A DNA stretch of 64,000 nt from Cheilinus undulatus (taxonomy: Eukaryota > Chordata > Actinopteri > Labriformes > Labridae), in the NCBI RefSeq assembly GCF_018320785.1, contig NC_054875.1, positions 28,463,157 to 28,527,156 on the forward strand. Reading direction: 5' to 3'. A program made the translations under genes and the position numbers. Below the pieces are notes generated by a model. It did no database searches. It saw only the letters and a program-made list of their open reading frames with translations, and had not been told where the DNA came from. Below, in pieces: positions 45,601-57,600 of the stretch. Position 1 is the first letter of the stretch. Each line of letters begins with the position of its first letter.

Positions 45601-48600
45601 TGGTTTGACAAAAACTTTAAAGTTAATGGTTGAAAATGATGCATATGCAGCACATTTGCATTCACAAAGATGAGATCATGCTTCTTTAAAATCCTCTAAA
45701 AGTTCACCACTGGGTCTTCATTTCTAAGTAGAAATTAATCTTATTGGTGATCTGTTATCAATCAGTATTACTGCTGTTCATCCATAAGAAACCCCAGCTG
45801 CCATTGGTGATTTTTAATATAAATGTAGTCTAATGTAATTTTTCAGTATTTGATATCAATTTTATTCTGTATTGCTACTTATCCCAATATGGCAGGGTGA
45901 TTGCAATTGTTCTCCCATGTTGCACTTTTCTGTATTAAAAATGATCAAGAGAAATAAGTTACCACTGCAAAGCCCTTCTGCCCTTCCTTCCTTCCCCAGC
46001 CAGCAGGTATTTGGGTCAGAAAACATTCATGAGCATGCAAGCATACACGTTAATAGCTCCCCAAGCCTGGACACACGCCATTCATCTGACAAGCACTGAA
46101 TATGTTTGGCTTAATCTCTGACCCAGCACCCAGTTCTAGTGCCAAATCAGTTTGGAGTATCTGCTGACGTGCCTTGTAATCCAGCACAAACCTCAAACTT
46201 CAATATTTTACTTTTCTGATAGCGTCACGTCAGTTTAAGACGGTCAAGGTCAGCTCCAGAATCAGGAGTTCCCTAGAGTGTGTTTGTGTTGTGTTGCATA
46301 ACCATTTTGGATGATGGAGCATGTGAATTGTATCCTCTGATGTCTTGTGGACATTTTTTCAAGCAGCTGAGACATTTTTGTAGTTGTGACCCAGTGGAGA
46401 AGGTGGCTCACCCATGGGGATGGTGTAAGGGTTGACACAATGATCCAAGCTACTTCTGGAGCCTCTCTGTCTCATTATACCTCGCTTTCAGTCTTTTGTT
46501 GTCCTATTTTGAGTTCACTGTGTTTCTAAATAGGACACTCTGATGTCTGTTTCGTCTGCCCACATCTTGTCCTTGTATGGTGCCATTTTGGTGGCAGTTA
46601 CCCCATCCAAAGAGGTTTAGGGGCTCCTGTTGTGTCGTCTGTCTTTTGGTGCGTATGCGTGCATGCGTTGGTTGGGGGGTTACCTCGGGGTACGCTGAGT
46701 GCCCAGGATTAATGAAGCAGAGTGTGAACAGTGCAGCTGTCAACCTTCTGCCTATGAGCGAGCTCAGATCACAGCAGACCTGCTCTCACCACCCTGCCCT
46801 TAAAACCCACATAATCACCGCTAATACCCAGAGATTTCATTTGTGTGAATAAATATGTGTGTAAGTGCGTGTTTGCAGATTTGTATCACCAGTTCTTTGT
46901 TTCAGGAAGGTTTATGCTCATAATGCATGAACTGTGCATTTATCAGTGTTTGGTCTTTCAGCTGATTGACTTTAGTTGTGCAGATGTGTGAGAGAAATTA
47001 GTTCATTAGCTGCTTTTCAGAGGAATTAATTCAGCTGGAACTGGAGTCTGTACATTGGAGACAGTGAAGCTAAAAGTGCACAAGCACATATCTAGGTTTT
47101 ACCCAAAGCTTGCATTTACTTTAAACTACACATCAACCTTAAAAATCCTGGTCGTATGGCCACTATATCATCATGCATGAGCAAAACAGTAGTTGCACAA
47201 ACCCTTTCTTTACTGTTGAGCAGCTAAAAAGTAAACAGGAGCTCAGTTATGCAGATGCAGATATGCATCTATAGTGAGAGCAGCACTTAAACTGACTTCA
47301 GGGATAAACAAAGCACCCTCTAGTGACCTTGCTCTCTCTTGTAACTTAGCAACAAAGTATTTCTTACAGGTACATTACAGTATTGTAATTCTTAACATCA
47401 TGCATAATCAGTATCCCACTGTCTTGCATTAATGATAAGATGTGAAAGTCAGGAGAGTCTTGAAGGAGTCGGGGGTCCTTTGCTCAAGGGCGTTTTGCAC
47501 CTCTTCAGCCCCTGGATCAATTTTCACACTTTTGTCCAAACCAAGACTAGAACGGGCTATCCTCAAGACCACAATCTAAGTCTCAACAGGCTGAGCTTCC
47601 GCCACCCAAAGAATCATTACAGATATGAATGATTTAAATCAATTTGACCAAAAGTAGCACCAGCCATTGTCAGTTTTTATAAGGAGCAAAATGCACTGTT
47701 TTATCAGTAGCTTTTTAGACTCAAAAGTAAAATGTATTATTATTGTAGTAGTACTTAATGGGGTAAGGTAAAGGGAAGTTTTCTAATTTTTACTGTAAGA
47801 GAATTGAAATAAAAGAATAATTATTTGTTGTTGACTTCAGTTTCTTGTTTCTATAAATATTGGAGAATTACAATAAAATCATATCTGACTGTTTGAATAT
47901 TTGAATACAAAAGGGACACACAGCACATGTGGACTCAGTTATATGTACTCTTCTTTTAGGTGGCAATAAAATCAATCCGCAAGGAGCGCATCACTGATGA
48001 ACTGGACAGGATTCACATCCAGAGAGAGATTGAGATCACATCTTCGCTCAGACACCCCAACATCATCCGCTTCCACGAGGGTGAGTCTATAAACACAACA
48101 CAGACACAGGGAACAAAAAGTCATGAGGTAAAAACCAGGCCAGATTAGATTCATAATCTTTGAGTTGCAGCAGGTTAGAGGTGCTGTAATGAGAACTTCT
48201 TTACCATTTTAGTACAGGGTTTGGTGTAACTGTCCATCTGCTGCCATGTTCTACCTTTTAAACAAATCCCACAAGCAATGCCGATTTTATTGAACATTTA
48301 TGAGTTCACAATTTGCTAGTCTTTGTGATATAAATCTCAATCCATATTCAAAATACTGTTAAGGACACATCAATGGCACCTTTATAGCACACTATAAAGT
48401 CTTTTAAATCTACAGGATATACAGTCCTGCTGCCATAAATATTCACTAATGCAACAAATCTGAACAATAAGTGCACTGCTGACCGAGGAACACATGTGGT
48501 GCAGTGAAGTTTTTCCATGTAGCATACATTCACATTGTTTTTAAGCTATTTTTTCTTAGATTTGAATAAATTGCATGACACAAATGACTTTCTCTGCACA

Positions 48601-51600
48601 GCGCACTCTAGCCAGGCTCCCCTTTAAGGGGCCAAGCTGACCTGCATCTCCTATGGCTAATGTACTCATTATTGACTAGAGCCTCATAGTTTCAAAGGGT
48701 AGACACCAGCACTGCTGCAATATAAATTAGTGGGGATCTTCAGAAAAAACAAGTAGAAATGTACTCATTATTACAAAAAAAGTAAAATGGATTCGTATCT
48801 TCTTAGAGCTCTATACTTGTCATGTTATTGTCCATAGTATTAGTATTTATCTAGATGGAACTGTATGGTTCTAGTGAGATTTTGCTTAGAAACTACGGCT
48901 GGGCAATTAATTAAAAATTAGATTAAATTACAATATGTCCTGCTGCAATTTTCAAATCGCAGAAGTTGCTATATTTCTATAACTTGAAATGTGTCAAAAT
49001 GCCAGTTGATAAATCTTTTTTTTTGCAACAGCAGAGATTTTATGCACATTATGCAAACATTCAAGTGTCGATTTTTTAAAAATCGTTTACAAAAATCCTT
49101 TTTGTGTTTTATCTATGTTTTTCTTAATCAAAATGAGTGACATAAAAAATCATAATGCCCTTAAACAAAGCAAATGTAATCACATTTGCAATACGAGCAA
49201 AAATAGTAAGCTCATTCTATGTAAAACTGATGAAGCCAAGCATTACTTCACGAAAGTCATACCCCAGCTGCGATCAGCTGGGAGCCAGCCTCACCTCCCC
49301 CACCCCAACTGCTTCATTTATAGCTTAAAGCTTGTTGCACCCCCATATTCAGATTCATGTCACTATGGATAAATTGCTTCAGAAATAATTACATTGTTTT
49401 CAATACACGTGGTTTTATTTATGGAATTATTCATTGCTTGAATTTGTCAAAAGATATTAAATCACAATTGCAATATTTGGGAAAAACATCACAATTAGAT
49501 TATTTTTGCAAATCTTCTGCCTTAGTAGAAATTAAAATGTTCATATATCCTAATAATTGTGTGATAAAAGAGGACACTGGGGAAAAATCATTCTGCACAA
49601 CTGGACTCATATTACTGGTAATGCTTAATTGTGTGAGGCTAGACAGTTTGCATTGTTAACTGATTTTTTGGTTTGCAAATTCCATTTAGAAGATATATAA
49701 TGTGCAGTTATGTAAACCAATGAAACACTCTGCTGCAATCAGGATGCTATTCTACAAGAATGAAAATAAAAAGTTGTTGTCACTTTCTACTTTCATGGGT
49801 ACAAAAAACTCCTGAAAATTTCCCACCAATGAGCTGCATGTGGGAATGCAGACTTTTCATCCAAACTCTAGCTGAAAATTGTCTTGCCCTACCAGAAAAT
49901 ATTCCATGTGAAGTTGATGAGTGCCAATTTAAGAATGTACCAGGAAATATTCCAGTGAGCTCACTGTGAGCAAGTGGGCAGGGTAATGACATTTATATCC
50001 ATGCATTTAATGATCATACTTCACTTCATAATGTTTTTGGTTGACCAGTAAGTCATTCTCCGCTCATTTTTTTTTAAATTTGGGTGATATTTCAAAATAC
50101 CACAGAATGGAAAGGCAAAAGCTAGCATCATAATGGCATCAGACTCCGGTGCTTTAATCACCTCTTCCACATTGTTCTTTCTACGTCATTTGCTGGCTTC
50201 AGAGACCCCCACCATTAAACAGTGCTTTCTTAAACTGTAATATTTTACACCCTGTGATGTCTTGCCTTCACCATGAACGTCATGGAGGCTTAATAGGGGG
50301 ATGAGGCAATCCTCCCTGGGTGTCAGCTTTAGAGGTAACAACAGAAGAGGCAAAACAGGATCAGCAGAGCCAGTGGGGAGCATAGCTCTGTGCTTGTGAG
50401 CATTTCTCCCTGTGTATGTACCTGGATCTCCTACTGTGCCATCCGCGCTGGCTTTCCCACAAAGCCAAAAGGCAGTGTAACTTGACCGGTGGGAACATGT
50501 ACGACCATGCTGTCACCTTTTCAGTATAAATGTTGCAAGGCGTATTGACATCAAAGCTTCACTATGACGCTGTTGCAGAAATGCCTTGTGAAAACACCTG
50601 CCATTAGGTGCAAGTGTAAACAAGCAGGTCAGAAAGATTTCAGGAGAGTATTTGTGAAAACATCTACTGTATATGAACCTTCTGCTTAAAGCTGTACTGT
50701 AAATGTCTCCTGTGTTCTGTGCAGTGTTCGAGAGCCGAGATAAGATTGTGATAGTGATGGAGTACGCCAGGAGAGGAGAGCTGTACGATTACATCCAGGA
50801 GAGGAGACGACTGACTGAAACAGAAGCCAGAAGCATCTTCAGACAGATCACATCAGCTGTCCACTACTGCCACAAGGTCTTCCTTCACTTACAATGCAGA
50901 CACACATCACAATCTGCAGGAATTCAGTTTGAATTTCTGGACCAACACATGGCACGTGCTGAGTTACATGCAGCGGTATTTCATTGCACACGAGTGAATG
51001 CTACTAATCCACTAAATCCTAATCAGGAAATCCTTCAGGAAAACTTGACTTTATTTTTCAGATCTCTCTGGGTTAAGAGCGAATTATCCCTCAAATATTT
51101 TTCACAGTCACACACTGACACATTTAACCAACATGTTGCCTAAATAAGCTTACGTTCCACCGCCAAATTACTGTGAAGCGCTGGCAAAGGAACACATTCG
51201 TCTTTGTTTTATATTGCTGTGTAGTAACATCAGCAGCAGCAGTGCCAAAAAACAGAATTCTGGAGGAAATGTATTAATCCTGTTAATGCTGCAGAGTCTA
51301 CGTGATGGTTTGTGTCCGACACATGTTTTTGTTTTCATATCAAGCTTATTTGGCAGTCTGACTTCTTTGTGATCCTGGAAGATCATAATTCAGCTCCTGC
51401 AGCTTTGCAGTAAGCAGGGAGGTTGATTTTGCGCTCCTTGTGACCTCAAATATTGTCCCAAAATAGACATGAATGTTCTAGCATGAATGAATTATTGAAT
51501 GTGCCTCTGAGGTATGCAGGGCACATGGACCGATTACAGAGGCTCCATGAGGAGATGGGAAATAATTCTTAGTCACTCGTTTTTGCAGTTTTTCCACTAA

Positions 51601-54600
51601 ATCTTTTTCTTTAAAAATAGCTTGAATTATAACTCCACCAAATAATAACTTCACCTCCCCTGTTCTCCTTTAGCTCAGTCTTTCTACCTTGTATACACAC
51701 ATAAGAACACACACATTTACTTTGGACAAAACATTGTTCAACATCATGGGTCACTTCTTCCCCTTTAAGCACTCAAAGAAAAGAGGCTATTCTTGCTCAC
51801 TTTTCAGTAACTCTAAGAGAAACTGACAGCAGCTCAGCTTCCTGGGTGGCCACAGCTCTCCATAGCAGCATTGTCTCTTCATATATCTGCTTCTTTTTCC
51901 ATATCCCAGGAATGCCTCATAGTGATCCTGCAACTTTTTACTTTCAGCTGTCTACACTCAGTGGCCTCCTGCTGCCCCTCAGGTGCTTAATGCCATCAGC
52001 AGATCAAATTTCATCTCATCAGACGAATTAACCCAAACAAAGCACTTCCTCATGCCTGTAGATGATTAAACAACCTGAGAGCTTTTCTCAAGGCTCTGTG
52101 ATATGTTAGACACATGGCCCTGCGACACGAGGCTCAAGTGGAATGTTAATGGTTCTCAAAAACATAAATGAAAGACCTAGCCCGCAGTTTGTGTTGGAAA
52201 TTTTAAAGTGTAATGTTTGCATGCATGCAGAGCTGAAACATTGTGCTGTATAGCTGAGACAGAAATGCAGGATTGTAATGTGTCTCTACTCTCTTACAGA
52301 ATGGTGTTGTGCATCGAGACCTCAAGCTGGAGAACATCCTGTTAGATCAGGACCTGAATGTAAAGGTATGTTAAGAGATGCACACAACATTTTCCAATAA
52401 ACAAGTTCGATTCTTTTTGTTTTTAAAAAATAAACATAACTTTTCAGACAAAACATGATTGTTTTGTTAAAGACTTTTGACCCCTCCTGTGGCTAAACTG
52501 TCATCTTGTATCTCCTTAGATTTTGTTCTCTACATGAGTAAGTCTTGGTTCCCGAATCAAAATCAGATTTAGATTCTACATAAAAATGTAACCAAACACA
52601 CCACACACTAAGACAAAACAGCATAAAGATGCAGTGGAACCTTTTCAAAATGCCCAGGGGTCTCTTTATTTTGCCTCATTGAGTTATTCCTCTCCTTATA
52701 TGGAATCTGTGCACAGTCAAAGGAGGAATTCAGGGAATCCAGTGGCGATCGTGCCAATCAGAGGGTTTTAATTTAAGTCAGCTCTGTCTACCCATCAAAA
52801 GAAAACACAATGTGCAAACCTCTAAGCGGCTCCTCATTCATTACTGACCTCAGGCCCACCGCAGCAGCCCTTCAGAGGAGCAGCTGTGAGAAGGGACACA
52901 GGCGTAGTGCAGTGCACATGGCTGTTATGTCTGCACAAAAGGTGCTTCCTGTAAAATATTGTTTTAATTAAGTTTGAAGTCAAACAAAATACTAGTACTT
53001 CCTTGTTATTGAATCATTTCTGTTTGGGGCTGAATGTATGAGGAGATACTGTTTTTTTCTTTACATTGTTTCTTCAAAGTGCTAGCTTAAAGTATTCATG
53101 AACACATACAAGATAAATGAGCTCTTAATAATCCATAAATGCAAAACATATTTTAAGATTGCACAAGAAGATAGAAAATCTTTTTTGGCATCAATCTCCT
53201 GCAGATCATGTCTTAGTAACTGAATTAACAGTGCCTGAATATTTAGACATTTTAACAAAGGTCCTCAGTTGGACTTGAACTGGACCTGAATTGCTTATGG
53301 TCTTTATTCCAGTGTTGCTTTTTTTCTGTTCAAGTTAGAGCATCCAAGAGAAAACCTTCTTTTTTATAACTGGTTTAAGTATTACTCACAAGGGATATTC
53401 CTAGGCAACTAATTTCAAATCCATATTAAAAACAATTTCAGGATAACATTTGGCCAACTTGTTTAAAGTTAAGAAAACACTCAGAAAATCTAAACTGGGA
53501 TTGAAATTTTGAGTCAAAACTGAGGAGTATTTTTTGACACAAGTTTTACAAGTTTGGCTAACATCAGCAGCACTAACACCACCAGTCTTCGATCCTTATT
53601 GCAGGTTAACTTCCACGTTTTCTCGTTACTGCAGTTGAGGGATTTCCAGGAGTTTAATACGACATATCCTTCATACAACTTTATCATCACTTTCTAGATC
53701 AAAATACTGCAAAACTGACTGCAACTTCAAGGTCGCCTTGCAAAGCTGATGGATTGGCCAGATTGTCTGTCATCAGGAGATCCATCATGCCAAGTGTCAA
53801 ACAATGGTAGCCATTGAAGAGATCAGCTGAGATGTAGCTATAGCAACAGTTATATCAGAACTAGACAACATTTATTTAAAAGAAGAGCAACGAACTGCAC
53901 TGAAAGCTTTTCCTGGTGTAAAATATGTTTTTGCTCACTTTCAACCAGTTTCGACTGGAGTTTGTTTTACCTCCTGGCTCCCCTGATAGTGAACGATGGT
54001 AATGGCTGCCTATTGAGCTTGCATCATGTATGTTATGCCCTGGTGCTTTGCATGCCTACTACATCATTCGTTTTGTTGATCTGACTGGCCCATAATGAAT
54101 GTCACTGAGAGAGCTTTCGTCCAATTATCCTCCTAGTTTTTTTTGTAAGGCTCTGACCTTCCTTAGAACAGACTATGGGCTAGTGCATAGATAGATGTGA
54201 AATATGCAATACAATGGAAATGTGAAACAGTCTGCCTACTGTGTCAGGTTGACTACAAGATGCTGTCAATGCTATTCGTCTACTGCGCTTGTTTACATCC
54301 ATGGCAATATGGCTGTTGCTATTAACTGGAGCTACAGTGGCCCCTAATGGCAGGCAGCGGTGTTAGTTTAAACCAGTGGTTCATAGCTGGTAAAGCTCTT
54401 TCCAGTGGGTCAGCAGTGTTTCCAAGGAAAAAAAAATGTGGCTGAAATCAGTAGCTGTAAGTGGACATAGGATAAAGTCATAAATGTTTTTTTTTGTTTT
54501 TTTTGTTTTTTTTCCTTAAAACTAGGAGTGCTGACAAATGTCTGCATTTGGCCAGAGGTTTCTAATCATTATGTCATATTTTCTTGGGATGATTTTCCAA

Positions 54601-57600
54601 AGTTAGAAAGAAAATTCCTCATCAAATTACCAAATTTCCATGCTGTCTTGGAAAAAATTAGTAAAACTAGAAAAGCACTCAGCCATTAGCCCTATCTCCC
54701 TATAGTACAGAGTCCTTTAAAAAAAATTCCTGGATCCAGACAGTGATCTGGATCACTCCCAAAATCTAATTAATTCTTCCTTATGCCATTTCTGACATTT
54801 CCTGAAAATTTCATCAAAATCCGTCCACAACTTTTTGAGTTATGTTGCTAACAAACAAAACGAACAAACCCACCTGATCACATAACCTCCTCGGCAGAGG
54901 TATTAAGATGTATGCATGCTTGTTCTTCTGTAATGATGCCTTTTTAAACATGTGAATTTGTTTTTGTCCATTTAGAGTCCAAAACTGTTGTTAAATAAAT
55001 TTGAGTGGTTTATTGTTTTCAGAAATCTTGATTGTCATTTCTTCTAAGGTGGTTGGGGTAGGTCCTGATTCCTGACCAGTTGAGAAGTACTAGTTTAGAT
55101 AATGCTTTTGACCATGATAACAGGTCTAAATTGTTAAGCAATATTAATAATCAATTTAACTGACTAGTAATCCTGGTGGCAATGACAAGGGTGCCAACTT
55201 TCCATTGTTTAGCTGACCAATCACACACATTTTTGTATTATCTGTGAATCTTTGCAGGAGAAAACTTTAACACATACAGGTCCTTGTTTCCTGGTTGCAT
55301 ACCGTTTTATTTTATTTTCACCTTTTCACATGAATGTATCACAAGAATCTCAACAGGAAGCCAGAGATTCAAAAACAATCCATTTAACAGTCCAGCATTG
55401 GTATGAGAGACTTGGCGTCTCCCAGCAGTCCATGTAATCCCCAGGCACGTGTAAACGAGTCCTTAGTATGTTTGGAAGAAAGAGCGTGTCTAACACAAGC
55501 ACCCAACACTGGAATGTTTGAAATGAGAGCAGAACCAGGAAAATAATTTACACAGCTGGACGCACACTCACACAAATGCACAGCAGCTTGTTAAATTTAA
55601 AGCTGCATAAACACATCCCATGTTCTGTCTACACATTACTGTTGCTGCTGCACGTCTTATATAAACGCCTGTATATTGTGTCAACTTCTGTTTGTGAGGT
55701 CTGCGTTTCCCTGAATCGCAGCTCCATGGAAGTAAAGCCGTCACATCGAGTATTTTTAACAGCTGAGAAGCTGATAGTGGGGTTGGTGTCCGTGTTAATA
55801 ATCTCTTCAGATAGAGAGGAGCCTCAGTATGTCTGCGTATGGCTCTCGCTACTCTTGAGTGAGTGATTGTTCCATTACGTGAGTGAGCGGCCTGATGCTT
55901 TTGGCCCTCTCCTCTTCCTTTGCTCACACTTACATTGGCTGGAAAGCACAGCATGCCCACTTTTGGCTCCTTTAAGAGGAATTGCTTTGAGTTGTTGTTT
56001 TATTGCCACATGGGCAAGAGTTTTCAGGATGTAGTCACTGAAAAGGAATCTTGGAGGTTGATTTGTTTTTTTCAAGGATTTGTTTAATGAAAATAATTTC
56101 TAATATAGTTTAACTTCAAATGTTGAATTGTATTGCCTTTCAGTCTACTTTAGTGGCACTTATGATGACCTATGTTTTTGTCAAGACTTTCCTCTGAAGC
56201 ACACTGAGTTTTTGTATCTAGTATTAGTGAGGAACATGTAATGTAGTCACCAATGTTGTAAATGGACTTGAGATGGTATAGCTCAAAGCATAATTTTGAT
56301 AAAACTGGATGGGACTTACGAAGTCCCCCAAGGCTCCATCCTAGGACCTCTTCAGTTAAACATCTATGCTTCCACTAGCTCAGATCATACAAAACAACAA
56401 AATAAATTACAACTATGCAGATGACACACAGCTTTACATTTCAATGTCCCCAGGTGACCATAGCCCCTTACAAGCACCGAGTAATTGCAGTGAACAAATC
56501 AATGAGTGGATGAGCCATCATTTTCTTTATTGAAACAGTGAAAAACTGAGGTAGTTGTTTTTGGACCCAAGGAAGACTGTTTAAAAGCTCAGGCATTAAA
56601 TTTAGGTAATGAATTGAGCGGGGTCAGGTATAAGTAAGGAGAAGAGAGATCCACTACAGACATGGCATGATCTTTGTTTTTATCTTATGTGGGTTTTATC
56701 AGCTATTTTAATTTCTTTTTTATTTTCTAAATGTTTCTGTTGTTTCTTTTTCCTTTTGTCATATTTTTTATGTCATGTATACAGCCCTTTGAATTGCCTT
56801 GTTGCCAAAATGTGCTATACAAATAAACTTGCCTTGCCTCATTTAAAATGTATTATTACATGCCTCCTTTTTTGTTTCTCTGCAGCTGGCAGACTTTGGA
56901 CTTTCCAACCATTTCCAGAGGGGCGACCTGCTGCAGACTTACTGTGGAAGCCCACTCTATGCTGCTCCAGAAATAGTGAAAGGACTGCCATACCAGGGGC
57001 CAGAGGTGGGTCAACACACCCAGTCAACACTGGATTCCCCATACAAACATTAATTGTGTGCCATTATGTCACATTAGGGCCACATTTACACTAAATTGCT
57101 AAGTATCTGATACTTCATTATGTAAGTTGTACTGTATTGTGCACCTAAGACAACCAAATAATTACATTAGAGGCCATAAAAACAAATCACTGCACTGAAG
57201 GACTGCAAAACTCCATGGAGCTGCAGGGAAAACAGTCAAGTGATAGTTTTCATTGGGCACACAACTTCAGAAAACACCTTTTACTTAACATATACCGTAA
57301 AACCAGGAATATAAGTAACGGTTTATATGACACAGTCTATTTTTGAGGGTCTCCTAGAGTGAAATCAGAGTTGAAACTCTGTTTCTGTGCTGCTGTGCAA
57401 CACTTTCAGTACCATCTCTGGGAGCGCCATGTGGAGTTTGCAGTCCTGCTTGCTGCTTGGTCTTTCCTTGAAAAGTTAAAATCTTTGTGTCAACTGTTGA
57501 TTTCTAAGTTCCACTACTTAATCCAACACCAGTTAAACCATGACACTGGCTCTGTACATTGGACTAAATGAATGGATAAAAGTGTCATGTAAATTAAGTC

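Noticed and set aside
47432..47632. 66-codon ORF just before NUAK exon 2
   Set aside because: No kinase similarity and no splice sites in phase; probably old repeat sequence.
55568..55960. 130-codon minus-strand ORF in NUAK intron 4
   Set aside because: No recognisable domain, no splice or promoter context, and composition like the surrounding intron.
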